Notes: generated from the letters alone by a model not told the origin. 36,029 nt of DNA from Ruminococcus callidus ATCC 27760 (GCF_000468015.1 NZ_KI260480.1:58890-94918); one strand, 5' to 3'; counted from the stretch's first letter, positions 21,933-31,396 are shown. Numbers and translations are program-made.

Positions 21933-22301
21933 ATGATGAAAGACGATCTGACAATCTGGCATATCCACGGACTGGAGCTGCCGCTGGACATTGAGGAAGC
22001 GGACACCGTGGAAAAGTATGAGGCTGCTCTGGCACAGCTGGAGCAGGATGTGCCGGAGGACAAGTCTGCCGGTGCGGCAGCATACATCCGGGCATACTGC
22101 AAGGCGTTTCGTACCTTTTATGATACGCTCTTTGGTGAGGGTACGGCGGAACAGATCTTTTCCGGCATCCCAGATCATGCACGGCGGTATACGGCAGTGT
22201 ACGGAGAATTCCTGACCTTTGTGGCAAAACAGGCGGCACAGTCGCAGGCGGAATCCATGCAGCTGAAAAAGAAGTATCTGCCCAAAGGCGGCAGACGATG
22301 A
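21933..22301 (+). CDS. Tail assembly chaperone (gpG position)
   Basis: The 122-residue acidic protein lies between tail tube and Gp15 genes, the place of tail assembly chaperones. It starts after AAGGAGG and ends in a basic tail (LKKKYLPKGGRR). It resembles DUF6673 proteins. No slippery sequence for a frameshift was evident; the next gene starts by ATGA overlap instead. Confidence 0.7.
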   Translation: MMKDDLTIWHIHGLELPLDIEEADTVEKYEAALAQLEQDVPEDKSAGAAAYIRAYCKAFRTFYDTLFGEGTAEQIFSGIPDHARRYTAVYGEFLTFVAKQAAQSQAESMQLKKKYLPKGGRR

Positions 22302-22864
22302 ATCTGCTGTACGATGCCCTGCCGGACACGGTGACGGTAGACGGCAAGGCGTACCGGATCTATACCGACTATCGGGACTGGCTGCGGTTTTATGATATGC
22401 AGGAGGATGATGGTCTTTCCAAACGGGAAAAGCTGCTGCTGATGCTGGAATGGTACATCGACAAGCCACCGCTCTCCTGTCTGGAGGAGGCTCTGGAAGC
22501 TCTCATTGGGTTTGCGACACGCTCCGAGGAGCAGCCGGAACAGCGGCAGGAGCATTCCGGACGCAAAACCACAGACCGGGTGCTGTCATGGCAGTATGAT
22601 GCAGCCTATGTGTATGCTGCGTTCCTGTCAGTCTATCACATGGACTTGCAGCAGGTGGAGCAGATGCACTGGCATCTGTTTCTGGGGCTGTTTGATGCCC
22701 TTCCGGACGAAACGCCAATTAAGCAGCGGATGGGATACCGCAGCGTGAATCTGGCGGAGATCAAGGACAAGAACGAACGGCTGCGGATCCGGAAGATTCA
22801 GGATCGCATCCGCATTCCGCAGCCGGAGCTGGACGGCTATCAATGCGGCGCGTTTTTTGGATAG
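22298..22864 (+). CDS. Gp15-family tail assembly protein
   Basis: The 188-residue protein has the Gp15 family pattern: VTVDGKAYRIYTDYRDWLRF, then VLSWQYDAAYVYAAFLSVY, and IKQRMGYRSVNLAEIKDK. Members lie just before the tape measure gene and probably act as the second tail chaperone. Confidence 0.87.
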   Translation: MNLLYDALPDTVTVDGKAYRIYTDYRDWLRFYDMQEDDGLSKREKLLLMLEWYIDKPPLSCLEEALEALIGFATRSEEQPEQRQEHSGRKTTDRVLSWQYDAAYVYAAFLSVYHMDLQQVEQMHWHLFLGLFDALPDETPIKQRMGYRSVNLAEIKDKNERLRIRKIQDRIRIPQPELDGYQCGAFFG

Positions 22865-22878
22865 AAGCGTATAAATAG

Positions 22879-22913
22879 CGGCACTTTTACGGTATGTGAG
22901 AGTGCCGTTTTTT
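22879..22913 (+). terminator. Intrinsic terminator before the tape measure gene
   Basis: CGGCACT/AGTGCCG around a 15-base loop is followed by six T residues. It lies within the late operon, in the 67-base gap between Gp15 and tape measure genes. The read-through needed to reach the tail genes fits with antitermination. Confidence 0.75.
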
Positions 22914-22931
22914 CGGAGGTGGTGAAATAAT

Positions 22932-25403
22932 ATGGCAGATGAAAGCATCAGAGTCCCCATTGACGGTGATACCAGCGGTTTTGACCAAAAGGTTGAAGGC
23001 ATGAAAGGGACGATCTCCGCAGCATCTGTGGCAATGGGCAATCTGCTCTCTGACATGGGAAAGAAAGCCCTGTCTGCATTTGGCGATATGATCTCCTCCG
23101 GGGACGAGTTCAACAAGGCGATCAATCAGATGTCCTCTTCGACTGGTGCGACCGGAGCGGAGCTGGAAGGGCTTCGGGATGTGGTCAAGGATGTGTACGG
23201 CAATAACTTCGGGGATTCCTATGAGGATGCCGCCAATGCCGTGGCAGAGGTCACAAAGCAGACCGGACTGATGGGCGAGGAATTGCAGTCTGCCACAGAG
23301 GGTGCTATGGCACTCAGCGACACGTTCGGCTATGAAGTCAACGAAAGCACCCGTGCTGCATCGGCACTCATGAACAACTTCGGGATCAGTGCCGAAGAAG
23401 CATACAATCTCATTGCCGCAGGAGCACAAAATGGTGCCGATCAGAACGGCGATCTGCTGGACACCCTCAATGAGTATTCCACACAGTATGCGGCACTGGG
23501 ACTTTCCGCAGAGCAGTTTACCCAGAGTCTGATCTCCGGTGCAGAATCCGGAGCGTTCTCCATCGACAAGGTGGGCGATGCGGTCAAGGAATTCAATATC
23601 CGCTGCAAGGACGGCAGCGAGTCCACCGCAGAGGGATTCGCCATGATCGGCATGAATGCAGATGACATGGCACAGCGGTTTGCGGCTGGCGGCGATACGG
23701 CACAGGAAGCGTTTTTCCAGACTGTCCAGGCGTTGGACAGCATTGCCGATCCGGTGGCGAAAAACCAAGCTGCCATTGACCTGTTCGGCACACAGTTCGA
23801 GGACTTACAGGCGAACTTGCTACCTATGCTGGCAAACATGGAAGATGCGTCCGGTGTGGCGTATGATGCACTGGGACAGATCAACGAGGTCAAGTATGAT
23901 GACATCGGCAGTGCGGTAGAGGGACTGAAACGGACTGTCAGCGGTTTCTCTCTGGATATGAAGTCCACGCTGTCTGCCGGAGCAGCAGATGCCATTTCCG
24001 GTATCATCAATGTGATGAACGGCGGAGATGCTGCCGGGATCTTTGACGGGCTATTTGAAAGCATCAACAGTGTGATCGACTCCATCGGCAGCAGATCCAG
24101 CGGCATGGTGGAAGCTGGTAAGAAGATACTGGGCGAATTTCTTTCCGGTATCCGGGAAAACCTGCCTGGCATTCTCAGTGCCGGAACAGAGATCCTAAAC
24201 AGCATCGTCCAGGGCATTTCGGAAAATGCTTCGGCATTACTGGAAGCAGGACAGACACTTTTGAACGGCATTATTACAGCGATTCAACAGGCATTGCCGA
24301 ATCTGCTGCCCATTGCGGTGCAGCTGATCACCACGCTGATCAACGGATTGTCCGAGGGATTGGTGGCACTGATGGAGTATGTGCCGCAGATCATTCTAGC
24401 CATTGTCAATGTGATCGTGGAGAATCTGCCCACGCTGATCGTGGCAGCTATCGAGATCCTGAACGCTCTGGTAGGCGGTCTGATAGACAATGTCAGCACG
24501 ATTCTAACAGCGGTCATTATGATTATCATGACACTTGCAGATATGATAATCCAGAATCTCCCTCTCCTGATCGATGCCGCCATTCAGATCATTATGGCAT
24601 TAGTCAATGGCATTCTGGACAATCTGCCGCAATTGATCGAAGCGGCAATTGATATGATATTTGCCATTGTCAACGGACTGATCGAACAATTGCCACAGCT
24701 GATCGATGCAGCCATTCAAATTGTCACAGCTCTGTTTCAAGGACTAATAGACAACTTGCCAATGATCATTGAAGCAGCAATCAAGCTGATGTATGGTCTG
24801 TCTTCCGGGTTGATCAAAGCAATTCCGGATCTTTTGAAAGCGATTCCCCAGATATGGGGAGCGATCTGGGATGCGATCACCGAAGTGGACTGGCTGGAAC
24901 TGGGCGGCAACATCCTGAAAGGCATTGCCAACGGTCTGATCGAGGGTGTTTCTGCTATCTGGGATACGGTGCAGGACGTTGCCGGACAGATCTGGGACGG
25001 ATTCAAGGACTTTTTCGGGATCAATTCCCCGTCTAAGCTGATGCGTGACACTGTGGGTAAATTTTTACTGCCCGGCGTTGCCATAGGCATGGAAGACACC
25101 ACGGGCGACACTGCCGATGATCTGAACCGTTCGCTGGATGCCATGATGGACAAGGTGGACACCGACCGGCTGCAAATGCAGCTGGATTCTGCGGTACAGA
25201 TGCAGGGATATTCCAGCATGGGAACTGCCGGAACGGCAGTACAGTACAATCCGCCGGAGAAGACAGCGGCGGAGGAATACCAGCAGCCGCAGCAGAACGG
25301 GGATATTATCATTCCGGTGAACATCGGCGGCACACAGTTGGAAACCGTTGTGGTCAAGGCGGCACAGATCGCCAATGCACGAAGCGGAGGGGAAACATTA
25401 TGA
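22932..25403 (+). CDS. Tape measure protein
   Basis: The 823-residue protein sets tail length and leads DNA through the tail. Residues 1-130 are helical. Residues about 410-680 consist of repeated hydrophobic units of the type NGLIDNLPQLIEAAIDM. A GINSPSKLMRDTVGKF-like motif near 700 is common in phage tape measures. By the usual 0.15 nm per residue the tail would be roughly 120 nm. The start follows CGGAGGTGG. Confidence 0.92.
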   Translation: MADESIRVPIDGDTSGFDQKVEGMKGTISAASVAMGNLLSDMGKKALSAFGDMISSGDEFNKAINQMSSSTGATGAELEGLRDVVKDVYGNNFGDSYEDAANAVAEVTKQTGLMGEELQSATEGAMALSDTFGYEVNESTRAASALMNNFGISAEEAYNLIAAGAQNGADQNGDLLDTLNEYSTQYAALGLSAEQFTQSLISGAESGAFSIDKVGDAVKEFNIRCKDGSESTAEGFAMIGMNADDMAQRFAAGGDTAQEAFFQTVQALDSIADPVAKNQAAIDLFGTQFEDLQANLLPMLANMEDASGVAYDALGQINEVKYDDIGSAVEGLKRTVSGFSLDMKSTLSAGAADAISGIINVMNGGDAAGIFDGLFESINSVIDSIGSRSSGMVEAGKKILGEFLSGIRENLPGILSAGTEILNSIVQGISENASALLEAGQTLLNGIITAIQQALPNLLPIAVQLITTLINGLSEGLVALMEYVPQIILAIVNVIVENLPTLIVAAIEILNALVGGLIDNVSTILTAVIMIIMTLADMIIQNLPLLIDAAIQIIMALVNGILDNLPQLIEAAIDMIFAIVNGLIEQLPQLIDAAIQIVTALFQGLIDNLPMIIEAAIKLMYGLSSGLIKAIPDLLKAIPQIWGAIWDAITEVDWLELGGNILKGIANGLIEGVSAIWDTVQDVAGQIWDGFKDFFGINSPSKLMRDTVGKFLLPGVAIGMEDTTGDTADDLNRSLDAMMDKVDTDRLQMQLDSAVQMQGYSSMGTAGTAVQYNPPEKTAAEEYQQPQQNGDIIIPVNIGGTQLETVVVKAAQIANARSGGETL

Positions 25404-26269
25404 GACTTGTGAATATTTGGGCGAAGTCGCCGAGCGGCACTTGGTCTTGTGCTGCCAATATGCGACAGCTGGTTAACGGAGATTCTACTGCGGAGCCTCT
25501 GGGAAAACGATTCCAAAGTGCTGCCGGAACACAGATCTATTATCCGGTTCTGGCGTTGGTGAAAACCATTCCACTGTCGTTTGAGGTGCACGGAGATACC
25601 GCCTTGTCCAAGCTGATGAGTGTGCTCAGATGTGGTGTACTGTATCTGGACGGTGCAGTTTATCCGGCACAAACAGGGGCAATTGTTCCATTTGACCAGC
25701 ATCTGGGAGATTGTTTGATCCTGTCCGGAAACGTTTCTGTGACCACGATTTCTGTTAGTCGTGAGATCTATCGCGTATCTTTTTCGGCAATCCGGCAGCT
25801 TGGTCAGGAGGAATTTGGTGAAATTCCGTATTTTGCCCCGCTTTTCAGTAATTCCCAGATCTCTTTTTCCGGCGTGGAAATCGTACAGGACAGCAATGGC
25901 ACTCCCTTTTCGCCGCTGGCATATTTGCAGTCCAGAAGCGGCAAACGTCTGGCAGACGGCTCTGTGCAACTGCCGGACTATACGACCGAAAGCACAGACG
26001 TAATCTATCTGCATTTCTATGTCGGTGCAAATTTGCTGCAAGCGGCTTCGCCAAAAATTTTGATATATGGTGTCAACGGGTATCCAAATGCGGAGAGAGA
26101 TCTGACGGCGTATTTTCAAGATTCCAGCGGAAATTGGATCGGCAGCGTCATTGGGATCGGGATCACCGGAACAGTGACAAACGCCTATGTGCGGATGCAG
26201 TGCGGCGATATTGACCGCATTTATCGTCTGCGGATCGATGCACCGAATTTCCGGGAGGATGAGATATGA
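25400..26269 (+). CDS. Distal tail protein (Dit-like)
   Basis: The 289-residue protein follows the tape measure gene with an ATGA overlap. The first 130 residues are beta-rich and of Dit type (LVNIWAKSPSGTWS), and the second half could be a carbohydrate-binding-like insertion. Dit forms the hub at the tail tip. The call rests mainly on place. Confidence 0.75.
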   Translation: MRLVNIWAKSPSGTWSCAANMRQLVNGDSTAEPLGKRFQSAAGTQIYYPVLALVKTIPLSFEVHGDTALSKLMSVLRCGVLYLDGAVYPAQTGAIVPFDQHLGDCLILSGNVSVTTISVSREIYRVSFSAIRQLGQEEFGEIPYFAPLFSNSQISFSGVEIVQDSNGTPFSPLAYLQSRSGKRLADGSVQLPDYTTESTDVIYLHFYVGANLLQAASPKILIYGVNGYPNAERDLTAYFQDSSGNWIGSVIGIGITGTVTNAYVRMQCGDIDRIYRLRIDAPNFREDEI

Positions 26270-27663
26270 TCATTGCAGAATCTATTCGGGTGGAGGTATA
26301 CAAATACAACTATGCCGCACACGGCTATGATCTGGTTACCACACTGACGGAATCCAGTATCATTTCTGCCGGCGGCAAGCGGCAGTGCTGTGCAGACGGC
26401 ACATTTGAGATCGGCGGCGTGTATGCTGCCACGTTTTCCATGCAGGCAAAGATTCCGGGAATGACCACATTTCAGGTGCGTGGGGCAAAATTACGGGTAC
26501 GTTCCAAATACGGCACTGAATCCGCATGGCACAATATGGGCACATTCTGGGTCACGGATGCCACCCGTGTGGGCGAGATCTTTTCCGTCAACGCACAGGA
26601 CTCTGTGGGGTGGCTGGATACGTCCAGCTATAACAGCACATCGGAATCTGCCGTCAAAGCTGTCGGAAAGGTGCTTGCAGACAAGTGGCAAAACATCGGA
26701 ATCGGAATCGACCAGTGGGACGAAAACGGAACTGAATACGGCGGCTGGCTGCAATATCTGACGGACTGCACCAATACCTTTATCCAGTCCCAGACCGGCG
26801 TAAAAGAGATGCTGCACTGGAAAGCGTATGACAAGGCAAGACGGGAAACTTATGGCAGGTACTGCAACGACAGGATCTATGCAAAGGTCAACGGGAAATG
26901 GTCACAAACCATATATCCGGCAAAGTTTTATCTGAGTGCGGAAAACAGCAACAGCGACTCTGACTGCCCACGGGATTTTTACCGCTATCTGGCAGAACTG
27001 GCTTTTGGGTTTGTGTATGCCAGACCGGAGGACGGAGCTTTGGAACTGGGACAGTTCGGGAACGGTTATCACGGAAGTGTCAGCATCGGCATGTCAGAAA
27101 TAGAATACGATTCCTGTGAGATGGCAGATTATGAGATCCATATGCTGCGTACAGATGCCCGTGTGGAACTGGAAGATGAAAAATCTGCATGGGCATGGGT
27201 AAGACATAGTTCTCCGGATTACAGCACCAGTTCTTTTCAGCGATTTCTGATCGAATCCAATCCGTTTCTGGATGGTTTTGCAAAGGATTTTGTATTCAGC
27301 AGCGGCTATGGACTGAATACCATTCCTCATTCTATGTGGCTTGCAAGATATTCTTCCGACACCGGGAATCAGTATGCAGTGCGTCCGTTTTCCTGCACCG
27401 TACACAGTACAAAACGGTTTCAGCTGGGACAGAAAATCAAGCTCTCCTATCGGGATTTTCATGAAACCACTGCCAAGAGCTATGACAGCATTATCACTGC
27501 CATTGAATGGACATTTCGGGGCGGTACAAAGCTTTCCTGCGGCGGCGAGGACAGCCGCGTGATGGCGGACTGCATCCGTTCCTCCAAGGGCGACAAAGTC
27601 CGCAAAGAGGCACGGAACCGGTGCAGAGCGTTGGAAAAACGAGTTCAGAAACTGGGAGGGTAA
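26266..27663 (+). CDS. Tail tip hub protein (Tal-like)
   Basis: The 465-residue protein comes after Dit and begins with a Tal/gp27-like beta domain (IRVEVYKYNYAAHGYDLVTT). It includes a typical stretch NAQDSVGWLD. It ends in a basic helix (KVRKEARNRCRALEKRVQKL). It closes the tail tip and may extend into a receptor-facing part. No peptidase motif was seen. Confidence 0.75.
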   Translation: MIIAESIRVEVYKYNYAAHGYDLVTTLTESSIISAGGKRQCCADGTFEIGGVYAATFSMQAKIPGMTTFQVRGAKLRVRSKYGTESAWHNMGTFWVTDATRVGEIFSVNAQDSVGWLDTSSYNSTSESAVKAVGKVLADKWQNIGIGIDQWDENGTEYGGWLQYLTDCTNTFIQSQTGVKEMLHWKAYDKARRETYGRYCNDRIYAKVNGKWSQTIYPAKFYLSAENSNSDSDCPRDFYRYLAELAFGFVYARPEDGALELGQFGNGYHGSVSIGMSEIEYDSCEMADYEIHMLRTDARVELEDEKSAWAWVRHSSPDYSTSSFQRFLIESNPFLDGFAKDFVFSSGYGLNTIPHSMWLARYSSDTGNQYAVRPFSCTVHSTKRFQLGQKIKLSYRDFHETTAKSYDSIITAIEWTFRGGTKLSCGGEDSRVMADCIRSSKGDKVRKEARNRCRALEKRVQKLGG

Positions 27664-27666
27664 GAC

Positions 27667-29004
27667 ATGATATTGCAGGCAAACAAGAAATTCATTGACA
27701 CCAGCCATGTGGCACATCTGCTGACTGCCGGAGAAAAGTATGCGGACAAGCTTGTCTTTTCCGTAGAGCGATTTTATCAGGAAACCGATCTGTCCGGCTG
27801 TCTGTTTGTGATGCGTGGTGTCAACAGTGCCGGAAATCTGGCACTGGAAACGCTTTCGCAGGAAGTCATGGAAACAGAGATCCGGCTGACATGGAACGTG
27901 TCTTCGGCGTTTACTGCGGTTTCCGGTATGCTGGCGTTGGAGATCGTCTGCTATGACAACAGCGACCGCATTCTGAAATACACGGTCACGCCCATGCAGG
28001 TGAAAGCCTCTGTGCTGGAGGAATACAGCGGCGGTGTGGACGCTATCGAGGAAGCACTGAAAGAAATGGAACGGATCCTGACGGAAACCAGAACAATTTC
28101 GGTACAGCTGCCGCAGATCCGCAACGGCACATGGTGGCTGTATGATACCGACAGCGGAGCGTATACAGACAGTGGTCTGCCGGCTCGTGGTGAAAAAGGC
28201 GAACCGGGAGAAAAAGGCGATCCGGGCGAGCAGGGCGTTCCCGGTGAAAAGGGAGAAACCGGAGAAAAGGGTGAGCCGGGTGCAAAGGGCGATCCCGGCG
28301 AAAAAGGCGAACCCGGTGCACCCGGAAAAGACGGTGCAGACGGCGTAGACGGACGTGACGGTGCGGACGGAAAATCCGCCTATCTCCTTGCAGCAGAGCA
28401 TGGCTACAGCGGTTCTGAATCCGAGTGGCTGGCATCTTTGAAAGGCGAAAAGGGAGATGCCGGACAACCGGGGGAACGTGGAGAAAAAGGGGATCCGGGA
28501 GAGCAGGGCATTCCCGGTGAAAAAGGCGACACCGGTGCAGACGGGAAAGACGGTTTTTCCCCCATTGCTGCTGTGGCGAAAGACGGCAGCACGGTGACCA
28601 TCACCATCACAGATGTCAACGGTACAACCACAGTAACGCTGACAGAGGGTGCGGCAGTAGACCTCACCCCATACGCAAAGACGGTCTATGTGGACGGAAA
28701 GGTGCAGGAGCTGTCCGACAGCCTGACGTATACCTTGCAGGAGCATACGCTGTCCATCACGCATCTGGAGGAATCCGCACACACCCACGACAATCTGGAC
28801 GTACTGAATAAGATCAGCGGAACAGAGTGGACACAGCTGGTTTCCATCAAGCATTACCACAACAACATAGAAACGCTGAACAGCATTAGTCCGGCGGACT
28901 ATGAGAATCTGAGTAGCAAGTTTCCGGCGAGAATCACGGCGTTAGAGGATTCTTTGGGCGACATTGCAACTGCTCTGGCGGACATTGTGGAGGTGACGGC
29001 GTAA
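27667..29004 (+). CDS. Baseplate/receptor protein with collagen-like repeats
   Basis: The 445-residue protein begins with a BppU-type domain (residues 1-140). Two collagen-like blocks follow: Gly-X-Y triplets (GEKGEPGEKGDPGEQG and on) at about residues 175-234 and again at about 258-297. Short coiled segments and an end helix follow. Phage collagen-like stretches form trimeric shafts, so this is likely a trimeric tail fibre that holds a receptor-binding end. The repeats are also places where variants arise by recombination. Confidence 0.85.
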   Translation: MILQANKKFIDTSHVAHLLTAGEKYADKLVFSVERFYQETDLSGCLFVMRGVNSAGNLALETLSQEVMETEIRLTWNVSSAFTAVSGMLALEIVCYDNSDRILKYTVTPMQVKASVLEEYSGGVDAIEEALKEMERILTETRTISVQLPQIRNGTWWLYDTDSGAYTDSGLPARGEKGEPGEKGDPGEQGVPGEKGETGEKGEPGAKGDPGEKGEPGAPGKDGADGVDGRDGADGKSAYLLAAEHGYSGSESEWLASLKGEKGDAGQPGERGEKGDPGEQGIPGEKGDTGADGKDGFSPIAAVAKDGSTVTITITDVNGTTTVTLTEGAAVDLTPYAKTVYVDGKVQELSDSLTYTLQEHTLSITHLEESAHTHDNLDVLNKISGTEWTQLVSIKHYHNNIETLNSISPADYENLSSKFPARITALEDSLGDIATALADIVEVTA

Positions 29005-29634
29005 ATGGCGACAATTGCACAGTACATTGCAGAGATCAACCACCAGCGTGACCTGCTGGCAGGGCATCTGGTTGCCCGTGGCATTATCGCAACGGCAGAC
29101 GAAAAGCTGAATCTGCTGGTACACAAGGTTTCCCTGCTGCCCTCTGGCTCGACCGAAAAAACAGTGATTTTTGATGCAGACCACCGGGACGGAATCTTTC
29201 TTTCCCACAATAACACCTTGTACAGTCTTTCTGCGTTTACGGCGGTATATCCGGACTTTTGCAGCAGCAAAAATGAGTATGCCCTGAACTATTCCACCTC
29301 TATTTTTGGATGGGATTATTCCTGCTACACCTGTTCGACTGTGCCGCTGACGCTCTCTGCGGCAACACAGATCGCCATGCGGTTTCTGGCAAGCAGCACA
29401 GAAACCGGCATCATGCGGCTGGTACAGTCGGACAGCGGCACAGCAGAGGACATTCTCAGCAAGGCACAGACAGAGGGCAGCCATATTGACCTGTCCTTGC
29501 AGTGGCTGTACAGCACGGATTATATCACCACGCTGACCCCCTGCGAAGGTGTCACCACAGGCACATACTATCTGGCATGGGTCGGACGGAGCAACAACAG
29601 CCGTCCGCTGATCCGGTCGATTACAGCGATTTAA
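29005..29634 (+). CDS. Tail fibre-associated protein
   Basis: The 209-residue protein starts at the base after the collagen-like gene stop codon. It has an N-terminal helix (AEINHQRDLLAGHLVARG) similar to the end of tail fibre partners, then a beta-rich domain with many Thr and Ser that could be a carbohydrate-binding head. No family is recognised; a receptor-binding role is inferred from place. Confidence 0.65.
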   Translation: MATIAQYIAEINHQRDLLAGHLVARGIIATADEKLNLLVHKVSLLPSGSTEKTVIFDADHRDGIFLSHNNTLYSLSAFTAVYPDFCSSKNEYALNYSTSIFGWDYSCYTCSTVPLTLSAATQIAMRFLASSTETGIMRLVQSDSGTAEDILSKAQTEGSHIDLSLQWLYSTDYITTLTPCEGVTTGTYYLAWVGRSNNSRPLIRSITAI

Positions 29635-29646
29635 GGAGGTTATTTT

Positions 29647-29844
29647 ATGAATCTGATCGAGGCAGTTGAGCAGCTGAAAAGCGGCAAGGCGATCCGGCGG
29701 AGCAGCTGGGGGGATGCGGCGATTCAGGCGGCACAGCTGGAAAACGGACAGTATCAAATCTTTGCTTCTGGGAATCTCACGCCGGAAATGCTGGTTTTGC
29801 TTTCCGGCGACTATGAAGCAACAACAGGAACGGAGGAAACATGA
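29647..29844 (+). CDS. Second, divergent Tad2-like small protein
   Basis: The 65-residue protein starts MNLIEAVEQLKSGKAIRRSSWGD. This resembles the N-terminus of Tad2/DUF2829 proteins, such as the one at 17515 (ALEALKAGKKVARTGW). The remainder is shorter and lacks the C-terminal DW motif. It lies between tail and holin genes and shares an ATGA overlap with the holin gene. It may be a divergent or shortened family member. The call is tentative. Confidence 0.5.
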   Translation: MNLIEAVEQLKSGKAIRRSSWGDAAIQAAQLENGQYQIFASGNLTPEMLVLLSGDYEATTGTEET

Positions 29845-30104
29845 TGGAAGTTTTGGGTATTACAGCAGTAGCAGCAATCACGATCATCTGCTATCTGGCG
29901 GCGGAGATCGTGAAGGTCACTTCTCTGGACAACAAATGGATTCCGGTCATCTGCGGTATTTCCGGCGGCATTCTGGGAATTGCAGCGTTGTTCTGGATGC
30001 CGGATTTTCCGGTGCAGGATGTGCTGTCTGCGGCAGCAGTCGGCATTGTGTCCGGACTGGCAGCAACGGGAGCAAATCAGATTTTCAAGCAGTTCAGGAG
30101 CTGA
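29841..30104 (+). CDS. Holin, Hol44-like
   Basis: The 87-residue protein has two or three hydrophobic helices (ITAVAAITIICYLAAEIVKV, WIPVICGISGGILGIAALFW, VLSAAAVGIVSGLAATGA). The pattern is that of the phage holin family Hol44 of clostridia. It forms the membrane hole that releases the endolysin. Two ATGs are possible at the start (29841 and 29844). Confidence 0.88.
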   Translation: MMEVLGITAVAAITIICYLAAEIVKVTSLDNKWIPVICGISGGILGIAALFWMPDFPVQDVLSAAAVGIVSGLAATGANQIFKQFRS

Positions 30105-30108
30105 TGAA

Positions 30109-31326
30109 ATGGCAAAATATGCGTATGAAGATAATCCGCAGCTTTCGCCTCATTTTTGTGCCAGAGAATTCCGCTGCAAATGCAGTTCTCCGCACACGTT
30201 TCAGGTGTCGGAACAGCTGATTTCGATGCTGGAACGGCTGTATATGGCGTTGGACTGCGGCAAGATCATCGTCAGCAGCGGCTACCGCTGTGCAGCACAT
30301 GACAAGGCAGTTGGTGGAAACGGAGCAGGGCAGCATACCAAAGGCACGGCGGCGGACGTGGTGTGCTACGACAAGTCGGGCAACATAATTTCAGCAAAGA
30401 CGGTGTGCTGTAAGGCTCAGGATCTGGGCTTCGGCGGCATTGCCAATATCACCGGTGCTTATACTTCGGTGCATCTGGATGTACGCACCGGCAGCCGATA
30501 TTATGGTGATGAAACCAAAGGCACAAACACAGTGACAAACAATTTCTACAGCTATTTCGGCATTGCAAAAGCACAGCCGCAACCATCTGAAATTGTGGCA
30601 AAAGGGATTGATGTTTCCAAGCATCAAGGCGTGATCAACTGGGAAAAAGTCAAGGCATCCGGGCAGGTGGATTTTGCGATTTTACGGGCTGGTTTTGGGA
30701 AAGAATCCAGCCAGATCGATGTGCAGTTTGAACGGAATTACAGCGAGTGCAAACGGCTTGGAATTCCCTGCGGTGCGTACTGGTACAGCTACGCCAAAAC
30801 TGCCGCAGAAGCGTGGCAGGAGGCTGCTGTGTGCCTGTCTGCTCTGGCTGGAAAGCAGTTCGAGTATCCAATCGCATTTGACATCGAAGAACAGGCAAGT
30901 TTGCAAAATGCAGATGCCCTGTGTCAGGCGTTTTGCAGTGCGTTGGAATCTGCCGGGTATTATGCGGCAATTTATACGTTCAAGTCGGCTCTGGAAAGCT
31001 GTATCGGGGACGATATAAAAAGCCGGTATGACGTGTTTCTGTCTCATGTGGATGTGAGCAGATCGTCCTATGCCGGGAATTATGGGCTGTGGCAGTACAG
31101 CTGGAAAGGCAGCGTTTCCGGCATTGTCGGCGAGGTGGATCTGGACTATGCGTATCAGGATTATCCGGCGATCATCAAGGCTGCCGGGCTGAATGGATTT
31201 GCAAAAAATGCAACAACTACCACAGACAAGCCGAATGAGGACACAGAAAAAGACACCAACAATAATGACACACTCAAACAGATCTTGCGGCACGTTGCCA
31301 GTATTGACGAGAAATTGAACGGATAA
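30109..31326 (+). CDS. Endolysin: M15 peptidase plus GH25 muramidase
   Basis: The 405-residue enzyme degrades the cell wall with two domains. Residues 1-150 are an M15-type peptidase with zinc ligands H76 and D83 (QHTKGTAAD) and H122 (SVHLDVR). Residues about 165-360 are a GH25 lysozyme (KGIDVSKHQGVINW) with catalytic acids in FDIEE (D258, E260). A short Thr-rich linker and a charged helix end the protein, perhaps an oligomerisation or wall-binding tail. The ATG at 30109 follows CAGGAG. It is the last phage gene. Confidence 0.93.
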   Translation: MAKYAYEDNPQLSPHFCAREFRCKCSSPHTFQVSEQLISMLERLYMALDCGKIIVSSGYRCAAHDKAVGGNGAGQHTKGTAADVVCYDKSGNIISAKTVCCKAQDLGFGGIANITGAYTSVHLDVRTGSRYYGDETKGTNTVTNNFYSYFGIAKAQPQPSEIVAKGIDVSKHQGVINWEKVKASGQVDFAILRAGFGKESSQIDVQFERNYSECKRLGIPCGAYWYSYAKTAAEAWQEAAVCLSALAGKQFEYPIAFDIEEQASLQNADALCQAFCSALESAGYYAAIYTFKSALESCIGDDIKSRYDVFLSHVDVSRSSYAGNYGLWQYSWKGSVSGIVGEVDLDYAYQDYPAIIKAAGLNGFAKNATTTTDKPNEDTEKDTNNNDTLKQILRHVASIDEKLNG

Positions 31327-31362
31327 AACAGCGGTAAAACGCCGTTTATAGGTAGTAAAAAA

Positions 31363-31396
31363 CGCTCTTGAACGTGGTGTTCAGGAGCGTTTTTTT
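31363..31396. terminator. Terminator at the end of the late operon
   Basis: CGCTCTTGAAC and GTTCAGGAGCG form an 11-pair stem with one T-G pair and loop GTGGT. It is followed by seven T and preceded by six A residues, so it can stop transcripts from both sides. It isolates the phage late operon from host genes. Confidence 0.85.

Noticed and set aside
21933-22864. Programmed frameshift between the tail chaperone genes
   Set aside because: The second gene starts at its own ATG with an ATGA overlap, and I saw no slippery heptamer near the end of the first gene.
24163-24960. Hydrophobic repeats as membrane segments of a transporter
   Set aside because: They are amphipathic units within a tape measure protein at the usual place in a tail operon.
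24737-26119. A 460-codon minus-strand frame opposite the tape measure and Dit genes
   Set aside because: It is the antisense of recognised tail genes in a codon-biased region, and no motif is visible.
28189-28560. Tandem repeat-like DNA as a possible minisatellite
   Set aside because: It is in frame and encodes collagen-like Gly-X-Y triplets in a phage tail protein.
27094-28860. A 588-codon minus-strand frame opposite the Tal and collagen-like genes
   Set aside because: It is the antisense of Gly-X-Y repeats and gives a Phe-rich shadow; there is no start signal.
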